From the NCBI RefSeq assembly GCF_016920785.2, contig NW_024609846.1, positions 86,995,816 to 87,059,815 on the forward strand: DNA of 64,000 nt. Direction: 5' to 3'. Below are positions 32,939-43,595 of this stretch, piece after piece. Both the position numbers and the translations under genes were made by a program. Every line of letters starts with the position of its first letter. Positions within the stretch are counted from its first letter, which is position 1. Source of the DNA: Ixodes scapularis (lineage: Eukaryota; Arthropoda; Arachnida; Ixodida; Ixodidae). Under the pieces are notes generated by a model. It was not told where the DNA came from. It saw nothing but the letters and a program-made list of their open reading frames with translations, and did not search any database.

Positions 32939-33084
32939 TGTTGTAGCGTGCGGATTGAGTTATCGCGACTGAGTCATCGCGGAAGCGCCGCCCGGCTCGT
33001 GACGTCATGTCTGTGATAAAAACGCTGCGCTCAGGAATAAAGCACTTCTTGTTCGCCAGCACGCCATGGTCTACAGTCACTTCA
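32939..33084 (+). repeat. 3' LTR of Gypsy element 2
   Basis: 146 bp, identical to the 5' LTR as read by eye. It is followed by the ATATC target duplication. Confidence 0.93.
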
Positions 33085-33089
33085 ATATC

Positions 33090-34428
33090 CAAGTTCGATT
33101 GTTTAGATCACGTCAGCGCTCTTCCTAGGTGCTCCGCCCAACACCATCGCCTCTACGCATGACATCACGGAGAGAGCACTCCGGCCTTGACATGCAGGAG
33201 CTGGTCAAGGCCGGAGTGCGAGTGCGAGATGGGAGAGCGGGTGTCTGCTTACGTCCTTGGAACAGACTCGTAACGTAGTCCACAGGACGCGGCCAATGAA
33301 GCCCTCTGCTAGCTGTCAATCGAGGCCTCCGCATTTTGGCAGGGACGGCAGTGCCCGGTCTATATCGCTAGTTTGAGCTCCACGCGTATTTCAGGTCAGT
33401 AACTGCTACATTTTCCTACTAACCCTTGATTCCGAAGCTGCAACTGCCAATGGGATTACACCATGCAGCGTTGTGTGTGTACGTGTGTGTGCTGTTTCGT
33501 GTGTTTTTATAACTATGTAAACAATTTTTCTTGTTTCTCGTCGGTTGGTCACCCTTTTTCAGAGATAAGTCGGTTGAGTCTGCAAAATGCAACGGTAATT
33601 ATCACCTTCAACACGTTAGCCGGTGTGAAGTACGAACAGGGTGTGAAGACTGACACAATTCAGAAGCGCATTGGCGACGTGCGCGACCAAAAGCATCTGT
33701 GTCATCGGCCTTGCACGATTGGTCAAACGCTCACCATATGACGTCTTTAGTGGGATGAGTTCTGCTCTAATTGACGGAAATAAGAGCAAAGTCAGACTCT
33801 CAACCTTGAGGGCGTCGATTTAGGAACGTAATGATTAGGCTTTCAAACCACTTTTTACGCACCACCGAACTTGTCGCTTGCTACTAAAAATCTCGGTCGC
33901 TATAATAATAATAATCATGCTGGCAGTCGAATGAACGAGAGTTTTTAATTGGTCTTCTTTTTGCACTTTGTTTATTTGTGATTTTAGCTGAGTTCATGCA
34001 CACATATCTAAACCGCAGCTTCTGAACAAATAATGAATAATTAAGATAGATAAACATAAATCCGTTACCCTTTATAAACAAATAACACGGGCGTGTGCGT
34101 GCTATATTGACCCCGCAATTTGGGAGGACACGCCAAAATGTGGGCCTAGAAACTCACTAGTTGTGTGCAGTGCAGGCTAAGGTAACGTCAAGCTCAGAGA
34201 TAAAGGGCGAGCACTGCCAAGTGGGACGGGAGAGGAGGGCAATGATGGGCGAAAGGAAGGTTAGAGAGGAAAAAAGGTTTTTCTTCTCCTCCCCAGCCTT
34301 CCTGATGCTTGCCGTTCCTCCCCTCGCTGGCGTTGCGTTCGCATGTACTGCACGTCACTAGTGACACGTAATTTCTTTTTTTGAACCCTAGTGTGTTGTT
34401 TAAGTAGTGATCGCTTAGAGTACTAAAA
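33090..34428. other. Non-coding DNA with one hairpin
   Basis: No gene was recognised. A perfect 16-bp hairpin (GCACTCCGGCCTTGAC and its complement, 12-nt loop) lies at 33176-33219. GTGTGTACGTGTGTGTGC occurs near 33474 and (TAA)n near 33904. Confidence 0.45.
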
Positions 34429-34635
34429 GGAGCGCAAGTTCGTCTGCTTCTCTTGTGGGGATTGGGGTGACGTCATAAGGCCGAGCTCTGATTGGCTCTG
34501 CTTGAAGGATAGTGGGTAGAACTCAAGGCAGCTTGCTTTGGGTTCTACCCTCTATCCTTCGATCAGAGTCAATCAGCGCTCGGCATTCTGACGTCACCAC
34601 AAACCCCGCAAAAGAAGCAGACGAACTTGCGCTCC
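34429..34635. mobile_element. 207-bp foldback element
   Basis: The left arm from GGAGCGCAAGTTCGTCTGCT pairs along about 95 bp with a right arm ending AGCAGACGAACTTGCGCTCC. The centre is near AAGGCAGCTTGC. The arms share ATTGGCTCTGCTTGAAGGAT-type text with some mismatches. There is no coding capacity. The transcript would fold into a long hairpin. Confidence 0.75.
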
Positions 34636-36069
34636 GCATTCGACCATCGTCATCCTAGAGTGACCCCCCGTCACTACGTCAATAAACTTAGCGAAGGAGC
34701 AGCCTGCTTCTAGCCTCGAAATTCTACCGCGACAAGCGAGCTTATGTCTCAGTGGCATTCCGTGTAAGTATATTTCCGCAAACATATGGGTCAGTATATT
34801 GCGCACTCTTGTTAGTCAAGCAACATTGAAAACCCAATATACCGTTTCATGACCCCCTTTAATATGGTTACAACGAAAACTCGTCGATAATTAATTAATC
34901 TGCACGGGCCGCGTCGCGAGCCCAGAGAGTAAGTCCAACCTCAGTGAAGGCTATACGTTCCGATGTAGCCAACCAAGCAGCGCCAAAAACGTACCGTCAT
35001 ATCGCTCACCATCCTTGTGCGTTGTCTATCCCCGGCTGAACCACCAATCGGGAATAGTGAATGCGCCGTGGTCCTTTGCTTTTTGTGTGTGTGTGTGTGT
35101 TTGCTCGCGTGGTTTAGCCCGTGTTAGTATAAACAGGCCAAGATGACGAGCACCGTAATGATTCTAATTTTGGTGCTGCTTCATTGACCCGATTACGTCG
35201 TAGCTTTGACTGCCGTCAGACTTAATGTGAAACAGAGTAGAAGAGGTAAGAATCTCTCCAGCAGGTCTGCGGCCAAAAGCTTTATACTAAGAAGATCGGC
35301 GAGGAGTTGTCTATAAATTGCTCCGACTGTAAACCCTGCCCCAAATCTAATTTCCCCTGTTTTCTTTTTTTTTTTTTTCGGCAACGGTTGTTAGTGGGTA
35401 TCTCTATATTATCGTCCGACGCGAAAACTCCTCCCTTCGACATCATCAGCTTCGTCGTCAATTACGGTATCGCTCCCAGCCGCCGCACCTGAGGCTCCCT
35501 GTGGCGGTACCTCGCCATGACGCCGCAAGCGCATACGATCATCTGCGAGGCCGGCCGCCCCTCTCCTCCTCCGGGACTCGCGCTTGAGGTAACAAAAGAG
35601 AGCATTTGGCGGGTAAACAAGAGCACGAGGTGCCCAAGGAAGACAGCCGTGTGCATGCCGTACGGGTAGAGCTCGCAAAGTCCGTCGCGGCGGGTCCGAA
35701 GTACACGATCTTAATCTACGGCACGCTGGCTGCTTGCTGTCGCTGTGACATACATTACAAGAGAACGTAAATCTACTTTTATTGTTCTTTATCACACCTA
35801 AAATGCCTTCAAGAACTCCTCTAAAGATAGAGGCACTTTATTCATGGTGGCGGCCTGTCGAGCGTTGTGTCGATGACCTTTTCCATGGACGCGACGCACC
35901 GCTATCGCCGTTTCCCGACGGGGCGTGAAAGTGTTTGTTCTTTCCTTCGAGTGTTGCACGCGCCTATACCGCAAACAGAAAAAAAAAAAGCAGAAGGCCC
36001 GCAGTATAGTATCCTGCGCGCATGCAGTGAACGGAGAAGCAGTCACCTCAAGTATCGGCACCCACAGTC
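34636..36069. other. Upstream region of the GST gene
   Basis: No other gene was recognised. The stretch contains a (TG)n run at 35082-35101 and T-rich/A-rich tracts (35362-35379, about 35980). A minus-strand 128-codon frame at 35409-35795 has no domain and looks fortuitous. No TATA box or initiator can be assigned with confidence to the GST gene. Confidence 0.4.
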
Positions 36070-37384
36070 ATGGCTCCCGTACTAGGATACTGGGACGTCC
36101 GGGGACTCGGTCAATACCTGCGGTACCTGTTGGAGTACGCCCAAGTCGAGTACAAGGAAAAAAGGTACGCTGTGCGATGACGAAGTTTTAAGGAACTAAC
36201 GCGAAACCAAACAAAGCGGTCCAAGAAATTGCGAACGACCGCACGAAGTGTGCCGCGATTGACAGCGGCAGCTGAAGCGTTATTGAAAGATGTACTTCGA
36301 GAGATTCGCTTTTAGTCAAGGTGCTCTATTAAAATGATAGAATTAACTTTCCGAGTACATCAAACTGTAAAAATAAAAATCTTGAGGGTAAACAGTAGAC
36401 GACTTATATTTTTTATTCATTCGAAGAAAATCTTGGTTGTTCTTAACCACAGGCGTTTGAGATCAGACCCAATTGTGTGTTAATATATCTTACATCAAGC
36501 GCGTGATTATTCATGTAAATGTGAAATGAGTGTTCATTTTGCAGCTATTTTTCTACTTTATGTATTGGTCAACTATCCGCATGAGAGTTTTGGTGACGGC
36601 ATCAGAAGAGACAACCTCAGCGTATTATAGTATACCTCTTTCAGTATGGTTTCTGGTTGATTGTATTGAATGCCGGAAAATAAATAAAATCGGTAGCACT
36701 AAAAACACGCCCAGTCGCTGTTTCCTTGTTGTTGTGGTTTTTTTTTTTGTTTTTTTTGACAGGTGGTTGTATTTAAAAACACTATACAGTTTGAATGGTA
36801 AGGTTTTCAATCAAAATATTTGTGCCCGGAAAGTTCCACGTATCAATACCACATGTCCAAAACATTATTCTAATTTTGTTGTTGTTGTTGTTTTTTAAGC
36901 TTGTGATCCAGAATTTGCGAGCCTTTCAAGTTCTACGTAGATACTAAAAGGAAATGGCACCGGCCTTTACATTCAAGGTCCAATAGGATTCAAGAAGGGA
37001 TCGTGTATATTTGTGTAAATGTTAAACACACGTTTCGAGGAGTGAAGAAAACTTATTTATTATTTCCCACATTAAATACAGTAATAAAATTGGTGTCACG
37101 TCTCCACGTGACACCAAATTTCAAGCTAAATTTAACAACGCAAGTCAAGTGGTGCATCACGTTTCATCATATCACGTAATGTCAATTTCCCGGCTAAACT
37201 TTGAGTGGAAACTAAATCGGTGTGTGTCACGTTAAATTCCCCGCTAAATTCGTGCATACCTCGTGTACATCAATTTCCCTCCCTAGACCCCGTCGAAGAA
37301 TAAATCGTCCGTTGTTGCTGTTTTTACTAAGGGTTTTTTCTTCTCAGTTATATACCCACGCCTTCAGCCTCCCACCCACCATGC

Positions 37385-37426
<42 letters not shown>

Positions 37427-38036
37427 TATCCCGATTCGCAGGTACAGCTTCGGAACCGACCCTAACTGGACTAGAGATGAATGGCTTGCGGACAAGCAAA
37501 ACCTAGACTTGGACTTCCCCAACCTCCCGTACTACCTGGACGGCGACGTCAAGCTCACCCAGAGCTTGGCCATCCTCAAGTACCTGGGTCGCAAGCATGG
37601 CCTCGCTCCCAAGACCAACGAACTACAGCGGCGAGTGGACATGATCGAAATGCAAGCCTTCGATCTGATCATGTCCGCCGGTGATCTCTGCTACGACCCC
37701 GCTTATTCGGACGAAAAGCGGAAACATTTCCTCGCAGATGTAACCGAGAAACTCCGGCAGTTCGAGGCCCTGCTGGAGAAGGACGGGCCCTTCGCGGCTG
37801 GCCAGAATGTGACTTACGTCGATTTCCTGCTCTACGAAGCGCTGGAGATCGTTCGCGTCTTGGGCCCTAGCAACTTCAAGAGGAACTTCCAATCCCTGGA
37901 GCAATACAACGAGCGCGTGGCAGACCTTCCCGGTCTGCGCGAGTATCTTGCTTCGCCGCGCTTCAAGGACTGGCCCTTCTTTGGTCCCTTCGCCAACGCT
38001 ATGGGACCGCAGCATAAGCCACCTTCTGACTATTAA
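36070..38036 (+). CDS. Mu-class glutathione S-transferase (two coding exons)
   Basis: This cytosolic enzyme conjugates glutathione to electrophiles. Ticks use mu-class GSTs in detoxification. Exon 1 (36070-36164) starts ATG in context GTCATGG and encodes MAPVLGYWDVRGLGQ, where the Tyr of GYWD is the catalytic tyrosine. The donor is AAAG/GTACGC. Exon 2 (37442-38036) follows acceptor TTCGCAG and restores an Arg codon across the junction (phase 2). It contains DPNWTRDEWL, DFPNLPYYLDGDVKLTQS (cis-Pro and Gln-Ser of the glutathione site), then the helical domain with GQNVTYVDFLLYEAL. The total is 229 aa, normal for the class. The intron of 1277 bp holds repeats. AATAAA signals follow at 38235 and about 38366. 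Confidence 0.93.
37085..37260. repeat. 'CCCGCTAAATT' dispersed repeat, intronic copy
   Basis: Several diverged words of the type TTCCCGGCTAAA, TCCCCGCTAAATT and CACGTGACACCAAATTTC are arranged with GTCACGT spacers. A related block with the same words is at 57725-57890. The words are partly palindromic (CCCGCTAAATTTAGCGGG type). Confidence 0.6.
37387..37424. repeat. (AT)n microsatellite
   Basis: About 19 uninterrupted AT dinucleotides in the GST intron, 17 bp upstream of the acceptor AG. Confidence 0.95.
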
Positions 38037-38234
38037 ATATCTAAGGATGCCGGCTAAGGAAACGCCATCCGAAGTAATCACACCTTGTGCACTAGACTCT
38101 CGTTGTCATCACAGTGAGATCTATAGCGGGCGCGTACACAATTGCTGACTTGGCGCCGTCCAACAGTGATGACGTAGGAAGAGGAGGTTGCTTTCACGCC
38201 TTGACTGTACGAGGTGGTGTTGACTAAAGACATC

Positions 38235-38240
38235 AATAAA
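38235..38240 (+). terminator. Polyadenylation signal of the GST gene
   Basis: AATAAA lies about 200 bp after the stop codon. A second AATAAA lies at about 38366. Which one is used cannot be told from sequence. Confidence 0.5.
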
Positions 38241-38751
38241 CAGTAGTTTTGTTATAATAATCTCCGAAGAAGCGGGCACAATCTCGAATAGGAGAATTGG
38301 TCCACTAGCCCAGTGACGGAAACATTCTGCTTGTCAGGAATGTCTTACTGCAGGCATTTTCATCAAATAAAGTTTTCTTCGAAAAGGAAAAAAAAAGTTA
38401 AAGACGTTTATAATTTTCTGTAACGCCGAATCAGAGCGCACCTCTGGAGGAGGAGGAGGGGAAGGTATTGTGAGAGCGCTCCCTTTTCAGACCATCGAGC
38501 AAGTGACATCGTGCACTGAGAGAGGGCGCCACTCGTCCAGGACCCACGTCGCTGCCCGAGCAAGCTACCTCGGAGCACGCGTAATCAGATTCAGATCATC
38601 TCTCGCCGCTGGCGCGTGAAGTCATGCGCGCAGACGAACACGCTCCTTCCCTTATTAAACAGTTATTTTCCCAAAGTGCAAGCCCCTCTGCCCAGCCTCA
38701 CAGTACGCCCGTCTTTCTTCTCCGCTACATTTAGCGGGAATATTGGCAGCG

Positions 38752-38990
38752 TCAGATGCGTGTGACGTCTGTGACGTCACACGTAACGTTACGTGTGACG
38801 TCACGCGGGGAACCCTCGTGAGTGTAATCCTCATGACCCTCCTGAGGGTAACCCTCATGACCCTCCTAAGAATAACCCTCCTGACCCTCGTGAGGGTAAT
38901 CCTCGCGACCTTCGTGAGGGTAACCCTCGTGACGTCGCACGTTACGTCACGTGTGACGTTATGGGAAACGTCCCATAATGCAACGCGCGG
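38752..38990. repeat. TGACGTCA palindrome and CCCTC/GAGGG minisatellite block
   Basis: A perfect 34-bp palindrome at 38771-38804 (half-site GTGACGTCACACGTAAC) precedes about seven degenerate units of the type ACCCTCCTGAGGGTA. A second imperfect version of the ACGTTACGTCACGTGTGACG palindrome follows near 38940. The block is therefore symmetric: palindrome, array, palindrome. Confidence 0.75.
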
Positions 38991-38999
38991 TTACGCGGA

Positions 39000-39506
39000 C
39001 GGCGACGGCGTCGCCGCTCAAGCCGGAAACGGGCGCCTAAGAGCTGGGCGCTAAAAATAAACTCAAAAAGCTTTAACCTCGTGAGTCGCACCCAGAGTTG
39101 CGGAAGTTTTTGACTGGTGGTGATACCATGACAAGCGGCCTCCTATTCTGGTGCCAGTTGGCGTTTGGTTGTTTCCTAACAGCCAGGTGCCTGGGCTGGC
39201 AATGAATTGAGGCACGTGTTTTCCACGCGCACTAATCGGCGATTTTCGTTGCTAGGCTGATTGGCCATGAACCCGAGTTGAAGTGTTCGTTGACGATTTA
39301 ATTGTATAGCGGAAAGCAATAGACCTTTAGGGAAATTTCCAGAAGGCCTCTCGTCAATACCACATTGCATCGCGTGGAGCGGGAACCGTGAAACCGTTCG
39401 GATGTACCTTCGGGCCAAGTAACACGCTACGTAAGTGATGGAACTGACTTAATTCCTTCTCTTACCACTGCAAATTCAGAACACGAAGAAAACAAAGCGA
39501 ACATAT
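39000..39506. other. Non-coding DNA
   Basis: No gene or repeat was recognised between the minisatellite and the LTR-like sequence. Confidence 0.35.
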
Positions 39507-39960
39507 TGTCACGAATGAAGGTGACGAGAAGGCGGAGAGTGAACTGAAAATAAAGAATTTATTGGCGAACTTGTGCCAACCAAAATGAGTAAGAAAGAGC
39601 GTCGAGGCAGCAGAAAAGCAGGCGGCGATTCGGCGGCGTAACAAAGAGCGAGACTGACTCGACAAGGTCGCGGGCTGCTGCTTATCTACAGTGCGTCACT
39701 ATCTCGAAACTATCTCGAAAGTTCGGCGAAGGAAGGTTCGAGCGTCGCTCGTTCGGGGCGAGGATGAACTGGCACTTTCGAGAACAAGAAAGCAGGACGA
39801 AAGTTACGTCCGGTGCAAGAATGAACGCAAATCTTCTCTAAGTCCGTGACCGAGCGTTGCTTTCTTGGCTTTGCGGACGGCGATATCACAAAGCCGAAAC
39901 GCACCTTGTTCCGTTATCGTCCTGCTTTCTTTGCTGCTTGAAATTGCGAAATGGTAAGCA
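39507..39960 (-). repeat. Putative solo LTR or LTR fragment
   Basis: Read on the minus strand, the sequence ends TTCATTCGTGACA and has a polyadenylation-type CAATAAATTCTTTATT about 50 bp before that end, as LTRs of tick Gypsy elements commonly do. The upstream limit is unclear, and no internal retroviral-type coding sequence or target duplication was found, so a solo LTR is the simplest but unproven reading. Confidence 0.4.
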
Positions 39961-40154
39961 AACATGAACTGCTTTTTCCATTTATAGGTACTCCCTCAGG
40001 TGCAGTACGTCGGATTGTCATATGAGAGGCGCTGCGTATTTGCGGAATGGTATCCCCCACGTTCCAAAAGATGTCTGTTGTATTTGTGTCCAACGCATGA
40101 GCTGCATTTGGCTGAGATGGTTTGACGACGCGGTAAAAAGGACCCGCTTATGTG

Positions 40155-40259
40155 AATCCACCTTGGGGAAGGAAACAAGAAAAAGGGACGGACAACAGTG
40201 ACATTGCTGCCGTTGATGCCTGTCCCCTTCTCTATGTTAGCTTCCTCATGGTGGATGCT
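40155..40259. repeat. Small inverted repeat
   Basis: ATCCACCTTGGGGAAGGAA on the left partly pairs with TTCCTCATGGTGGAT on the right, enclosing GGGACGGACAACAG and CCTGTCCCC. It resembles the GACAGGACAACG words of the foldback at 53987-54314, so it may be a diverged member of that family. Confidence 0.4.
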
Positions 40260-40371
40260 GTACCGACACGTTCGTTTTGTAAAACTTGGAACGTGTTTAT
40301 GTTTATACAGCTTCTAATTTGGTGTGCCTCAACGGGCGACGAGTCTTCCAGCTGTAGATGAAAAAATTTAG

Positions 40372-40521
40372 CCATTACAGTACAACCCCTAGTCTGGGGT
40401 CTTTAACGTGCATCACGCAGTAGTGGTACACGACCGCACGCCGGTACGATGCTCTTCCAGATCGAAACGGGCAGGGGTGGGGATTGAACCCAGGATCCTG
40501 GGTTCTGTAGCGCGAGCTTGC
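40372..40521 (-). mobile_element. tRNA-derived SINE, copy 2 (fragment)
   Basis: On the minus strand this is the same family as 24698-24985. It shares box B and flank (GGGTTCAATCCCCACCCCTG), TTTCGATCTGGA(A/T)GAGCATC, CGGTCGTGTACCACTACT and CACGTTAAAGACCCC. Box A is missing, so it is truncated at the 5' end, and it also stops before the 3' tail. Confidence 0.85.
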
Positions 40522-41139
40522 TTGTTTTGTACTTAACTCATGGGAAGTCTTCCAATAATTCTGTGTGGTATTGGACACGTTGGGGGAGGCTCGCATCAGG
40601 CTCCACACATGACATGACTGCACTACCCGGTCCTATGTATGAGGTGTCCACAGTTCGAATGCACGTTGGGCTCCAGAAGGAGGAGGAGCAGGCTGGACAC
40701 GAAGGATTTATAATACCAAAACTTGTACATCTAAAAAAACATACACACACACATACACGGACACTTTTTCTTTTGGAAAGCCCCCCTGAAAAACAATTTT
40801 CCGAAAGATTTTTTTTTTGTTTGTTTCTGTGGAAAGTGAAGGGACCAGAATACGTCGTACCTGCTTAAGGCGTGAGTGTTGATTTGCTATGCTCAATTAA
40901 GAGGAGCGTTGAATGGTTTTCGGTGCGCTGCACCCGAGTGTCCTCCGGTGTCATCAGAATTCAAGCCAACTATGAATTTAGCCAGGAATTGAGTGTGTCA
41001 CGACTACGAACATACTGTTCGTGTGCTATATGTTCTGGAAAAAAGTTGCAATCATCAGATGAAAATCAGTTTTTGAACGGAAAACAAAAAGGTTAAGAGA
41101 CGCGGGGTACCCCCCTAACCCAATCTCTAGTTGTTGTGA
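40522..41139. other. Non-coding DNA
   Basis: No gene was recognised. A short ACACACACAC tract occurs near 40742 and T-rich tracts near 40810. Confidence 0.35.
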
Positions 41140-41420
41140 GAGGCTAAAATGAAGTAAAAAAGGCAGCGAGGCAAGTGGAGAAAGGAAACGAGTGCAAGTC
41201 ATTCCGTACATGCATACCGTGTCTCATAATCTAAAAAAGGTAGCTGGCAGATACGACATTAACGTGGTTTTTTCGGCCCGTGTAAACTTGCTACTATATG
41301 TCCGATGTTGACAAGGCGGAAAAAAGCACCGTGTTCCAAGAAACACGCGCTGCAATATACCGCGTGTGTCACCAATGTGGTGTACGAGATTACGTCTACT
41401 TGTGGCAACGTTAAGGCGCA
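41140..41420 (+). pseudogene. Penelope-like element fragment (thumb/linker)
   Basis: The plus strand encodes VQVIPYMHTVSHNLKKVAGR and NVVFSAR, and shortly after, in another frame, CVTNVVYEITSTCGN. This is the linker region just before the GIY-YIG nuclease of Penelope elements (compare VIPYLHKVSHNFKK in the copy at 44.2-45.4 kb). It breaks off before the YIGQTG motif and contains stops. Confidence 0.8.
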
Positions 41421-41525
41421 AATTTGCCTTAACGTGGCAACGTTAAGGCAACGTTAAGGTGTCACCAATGTGGTGTACGAGATTACATCTACTTGTGGCA
41501 ACAAAACGTTAAGGCGCAAACGAGT
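41370..41525. repeat. Local duplications around GCAACGTTAAGG
   Basis: A ~45-bp block (GTGTCACCAATGTGGTGTAC through TCTACTTGTGGCAAC) occurs at 41366 and again at 41458. Copies of GCAACGTTAAGG and its complement lie between, including a GCGCAAATTTGC palindrome. It looks like a slippage or repair scar at the end of the Penelope fragment. Confidence 0.75.
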
Positions 41526-41599
41526 TGGTGCAGGTTTAACATAATTTAAGACAAACCCCTGTGACTTGGAAAAAGACAAAGGACATCTTAACTAGGGAT

Positions 41600-41965
41600 G
41601 CCGCGAACTTTTTTCGAACCGAAGGTTCGATGATCGAATCAAGCGGTTCGAAAGTTTCGAAAGATTTTGAATTTTCGAACTTTCCATATCGAGAAATTTC
41701 ACGGAAGTTGAATTTTCGAATTCAAGCTAAGAAGTTCTACACTTTTCGAAATTTCGAACTTATTACGCTGCAAAATTCGATGCTTGTCAAACTTTCGGCC
41801 TTGGTAGACTAAAAAATGCGATGATTTTCGAATTTTCGCACTTCTTGGACTAAAAAGGTCGAAGCTTTTCGATCTTTCGAACTTCCTACGCTCAAAAATT
41901 CGATCATTTTCGAGCTTTAAAAGTTAATAACCCAAAGAATTCGAAAATTATCGAACTTTCGATTC
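41600..41965. repeat. TTCGAA-rich degenerate repeat
   Basis: The stretch is saturated with TTCGAA and TTTCGAA words spaced about 10-30 bp apart (more than 20 copies, many on both strands because the word is palindromic). There is no stable open reading frame. It is likely a degenerate satellite. Confidence 0.7.
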
Positions 41966-41966
41966 C

Positions 41967-42062
41967 TGAAAAGTCAAAAATTCGACGACCTCCGGCGTCG
42001 GATTTTTGACTTCTCACTCAACCGAAACCGCCCGCCGGTCGAAACAGACCGGCAGGCGGTTT
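41967..42062. repeat. Two adjacent hairpins
   Basis: The first pairs GAAAAGTCAAAAATTCGACG with CGTCGGATTTTTGACTTC. The second pairs GAAACCGCCCGCCGGTC with GACCGGCAGGCGGTTTC around a GAAACA loop. They follow directly after the TTCGAA-rich stretch. Confidence 0.75.
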
Positions 42063-42939
42063 CATTTGGATTCAAGCAGTAAGGTACATTCGTAATTTTT
42101 ATTTCGCATTTTTACATGCGGTGTTGCATTCCTTGGGAAAGACCATGCTGTTTATATCAATCATCTGGCATGCTTGGTCTTAAAGATATAGATTCCCGAA
42201 GGAGCAAGGAAGGACGACGGGGTTTCGACAATTGTCGTTTGTGCGATATTTGAAGCGCGCTATACACTCCGTGCGACGCGACTGGCGCGCCGCCGCGCGG
42301 CCGGTACCGAAGGTAGGTCGTGAAACCCCAGAAAAAACGAAACCGAAACCACGCCGCGTACGTTGGTACGCATTGAAGTCAGAGTGGTGCGGTTGCGCTG
42401 GGTTCACAGCATGAAGTGCTGCCTGTGCTGCGTCATTAAGTGCTTCAATAGTTATGCGTCGTATCTCGCGGAGACTACGTTTCAGTTTTTCACCGCGCCG
42501 ATGTTTTGTGGGACAGCGACAACGATGGAGCCGTGCCGTACGACGCGAGAAATTTGGTCTCCCGATCATGTATGCCACTGTGTCGGCACGGTTGACATAT
42601 TCTACACTGCCGCTTTGCGCTCTGCGTTTGTTTTCGTACCAGTAACACCTACATATGTCAGCGCCGATGGGAAGAACTGAAATGCCATTGCCCTCCAAAG
42701 AAATTTCGTCCCCATCGTACCTGTCGATGATATTTCCGGACAAGTTTATGGCACGCAATCTGTACTTCATGAAGAAAGATTCGAACGGTAAAAAAAGTGA
42801 CAAATATAAATCTAAAGAAAACAACAATGAAACTCAGAACCACTGGAGAATCGACGTTTGTGTATGGAAGTTTATGTGGTCTGCTTTCTTTTTTGATCAG
42901 CCTCCTTTTGGATGTGGAAACGCTGACACCCCGAGTTCT
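42063..42939. other. Region with one long ORF of doubtful status
   Basis: The minus strand is open from 42827 to 42180 (about 215 codons). Its product has Arg-rich stretches (TKHRRGEKLKRSLREIRRI) but no domain that I recognise. Because nothing supports translation, it is noted here rather than called a gene. Confidence 0.25.
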
Positions 42940-43595
42940 GTAGACAACAATTTTTTTTTCTCGGCTTTAGAGCCACCTATCGTAAAGTGGTTCGAACTGG
43001 AAGTGACGTCCACTGGTCCCTTCCTACCTATAAATTGTGCGCCTCCCACCACGAGTGGTATTATCTGAGAGCCTTTGACGGTCAAAGCCAGTTCCCATTT
43101 AGTTACGCCGCCCAAACTAAATTTCCATCTGGTTTTGCTATGCCAACTCTTTTTGTTATAATAAGTGTCGTGCCAAGTGACGGTCATGTCAAAGTACCTG
43201 TGCGCCGAAAATCAGCACCTCGCACAACAGGTTATTACACAAGAGCTGACCGCAAAAGCCCTTGGCGGCCGAACCATGTGTTGACCGACAACTTTGTTTT
43301 CTCGGCTTTGGAACCACCTTTCGTAAAGTTGTTTCAATTGGAAGTACAGTCCACTAGTCCCTTCTTACCTCTAAAGTCTCCACCTCCCCCGACCAGTGGT
43401 ATTCTCTTGACAGCCTTTTCATGGTCAAAACCGGTTCCCATTGAGTTACGCCGCCCAAACCAAATTTGCGCCTAATTTCCCTATGCCAGTTTTTTTTTTT
43501 TTTTGTATAATAAGTGCTGTGTCATGTTACTGTCAAGTCCAAGCACCTGTGTGCCCAAATCTGCGCTTCGCACAGCCCGGTTATAACACAACATT
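42940..43595. repeat. Tandem duplication, two ~305-bp units about 340 bp apart
   Basis: Unit 1 (about 42940-43245) and unit 2 (about 43283-43595) align along their length. Shared words include TTCTCGGCTTT, GTCCACT(G/A)GTCCCTTC, TAGTTACGCCGCCCAAAC (TGAGTTACGCCGCCCAAAC in unit 2) and TATAATAAGTG. They have diverged by roughly a fifth to a quarter as judged by eye. Neither unit contains a supportable gene. Confidence 0.75.

Larger units (their letters stand above)
28421..33084 (+). mobile_element. Intact Ty3/Gypsy LTR retrotransposon, 4664 bp
   Basis: The two 146-bp LTRs (28421-28566 and 32939-33084) appear identical at every base when read side by side. They start TGTTGTAGCG and end CACTTCA. 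The element has an ATATC 5-bp target duplication, a PBS-like TTGGCGACGAGG just after the 5' LTR, a polypurine tract GAGGGGGAAGGAAA before the 3' LTR and one uninterrupted gag-pol frame. All structural parts for transposition are present, and LTR identity implies a very recent insertion. It lacks an envelope gene. Confidence 0.96.
36165..37441 (+). other. Intron of the GST gene
   Basis: GT (36165) to AG (37441). It carries several T-rich tracts, a run of ~19 AT dinucleotides at 37387-37424 shortly before the acceptor, and diverged copies of a 'TTCCCGCTAAA' repeat at about 37085-37260. Confidence 0.85.

Noticed and set aside
35409..35795. 128-codon minus-strand ORF upstream of GST
   Set aside because: It is Arg-rich low-complexity text typical of GC-rich non-coding DNA. 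No homology was recognised.
39507..39960. Complete LTR retrotransposon
   Set aside because: Only one LTR-like sequence is seen, with no partner LTR and no coding region nearby. It is kept as a possible solo LTR only.
42180..42827. 215-codon minus-strand ORF
   Set aside because: No domain, no start-site context and no splice or neighbour evidence. The opposite strand is also largely open, which suggests chance in a GC-rich stretch.
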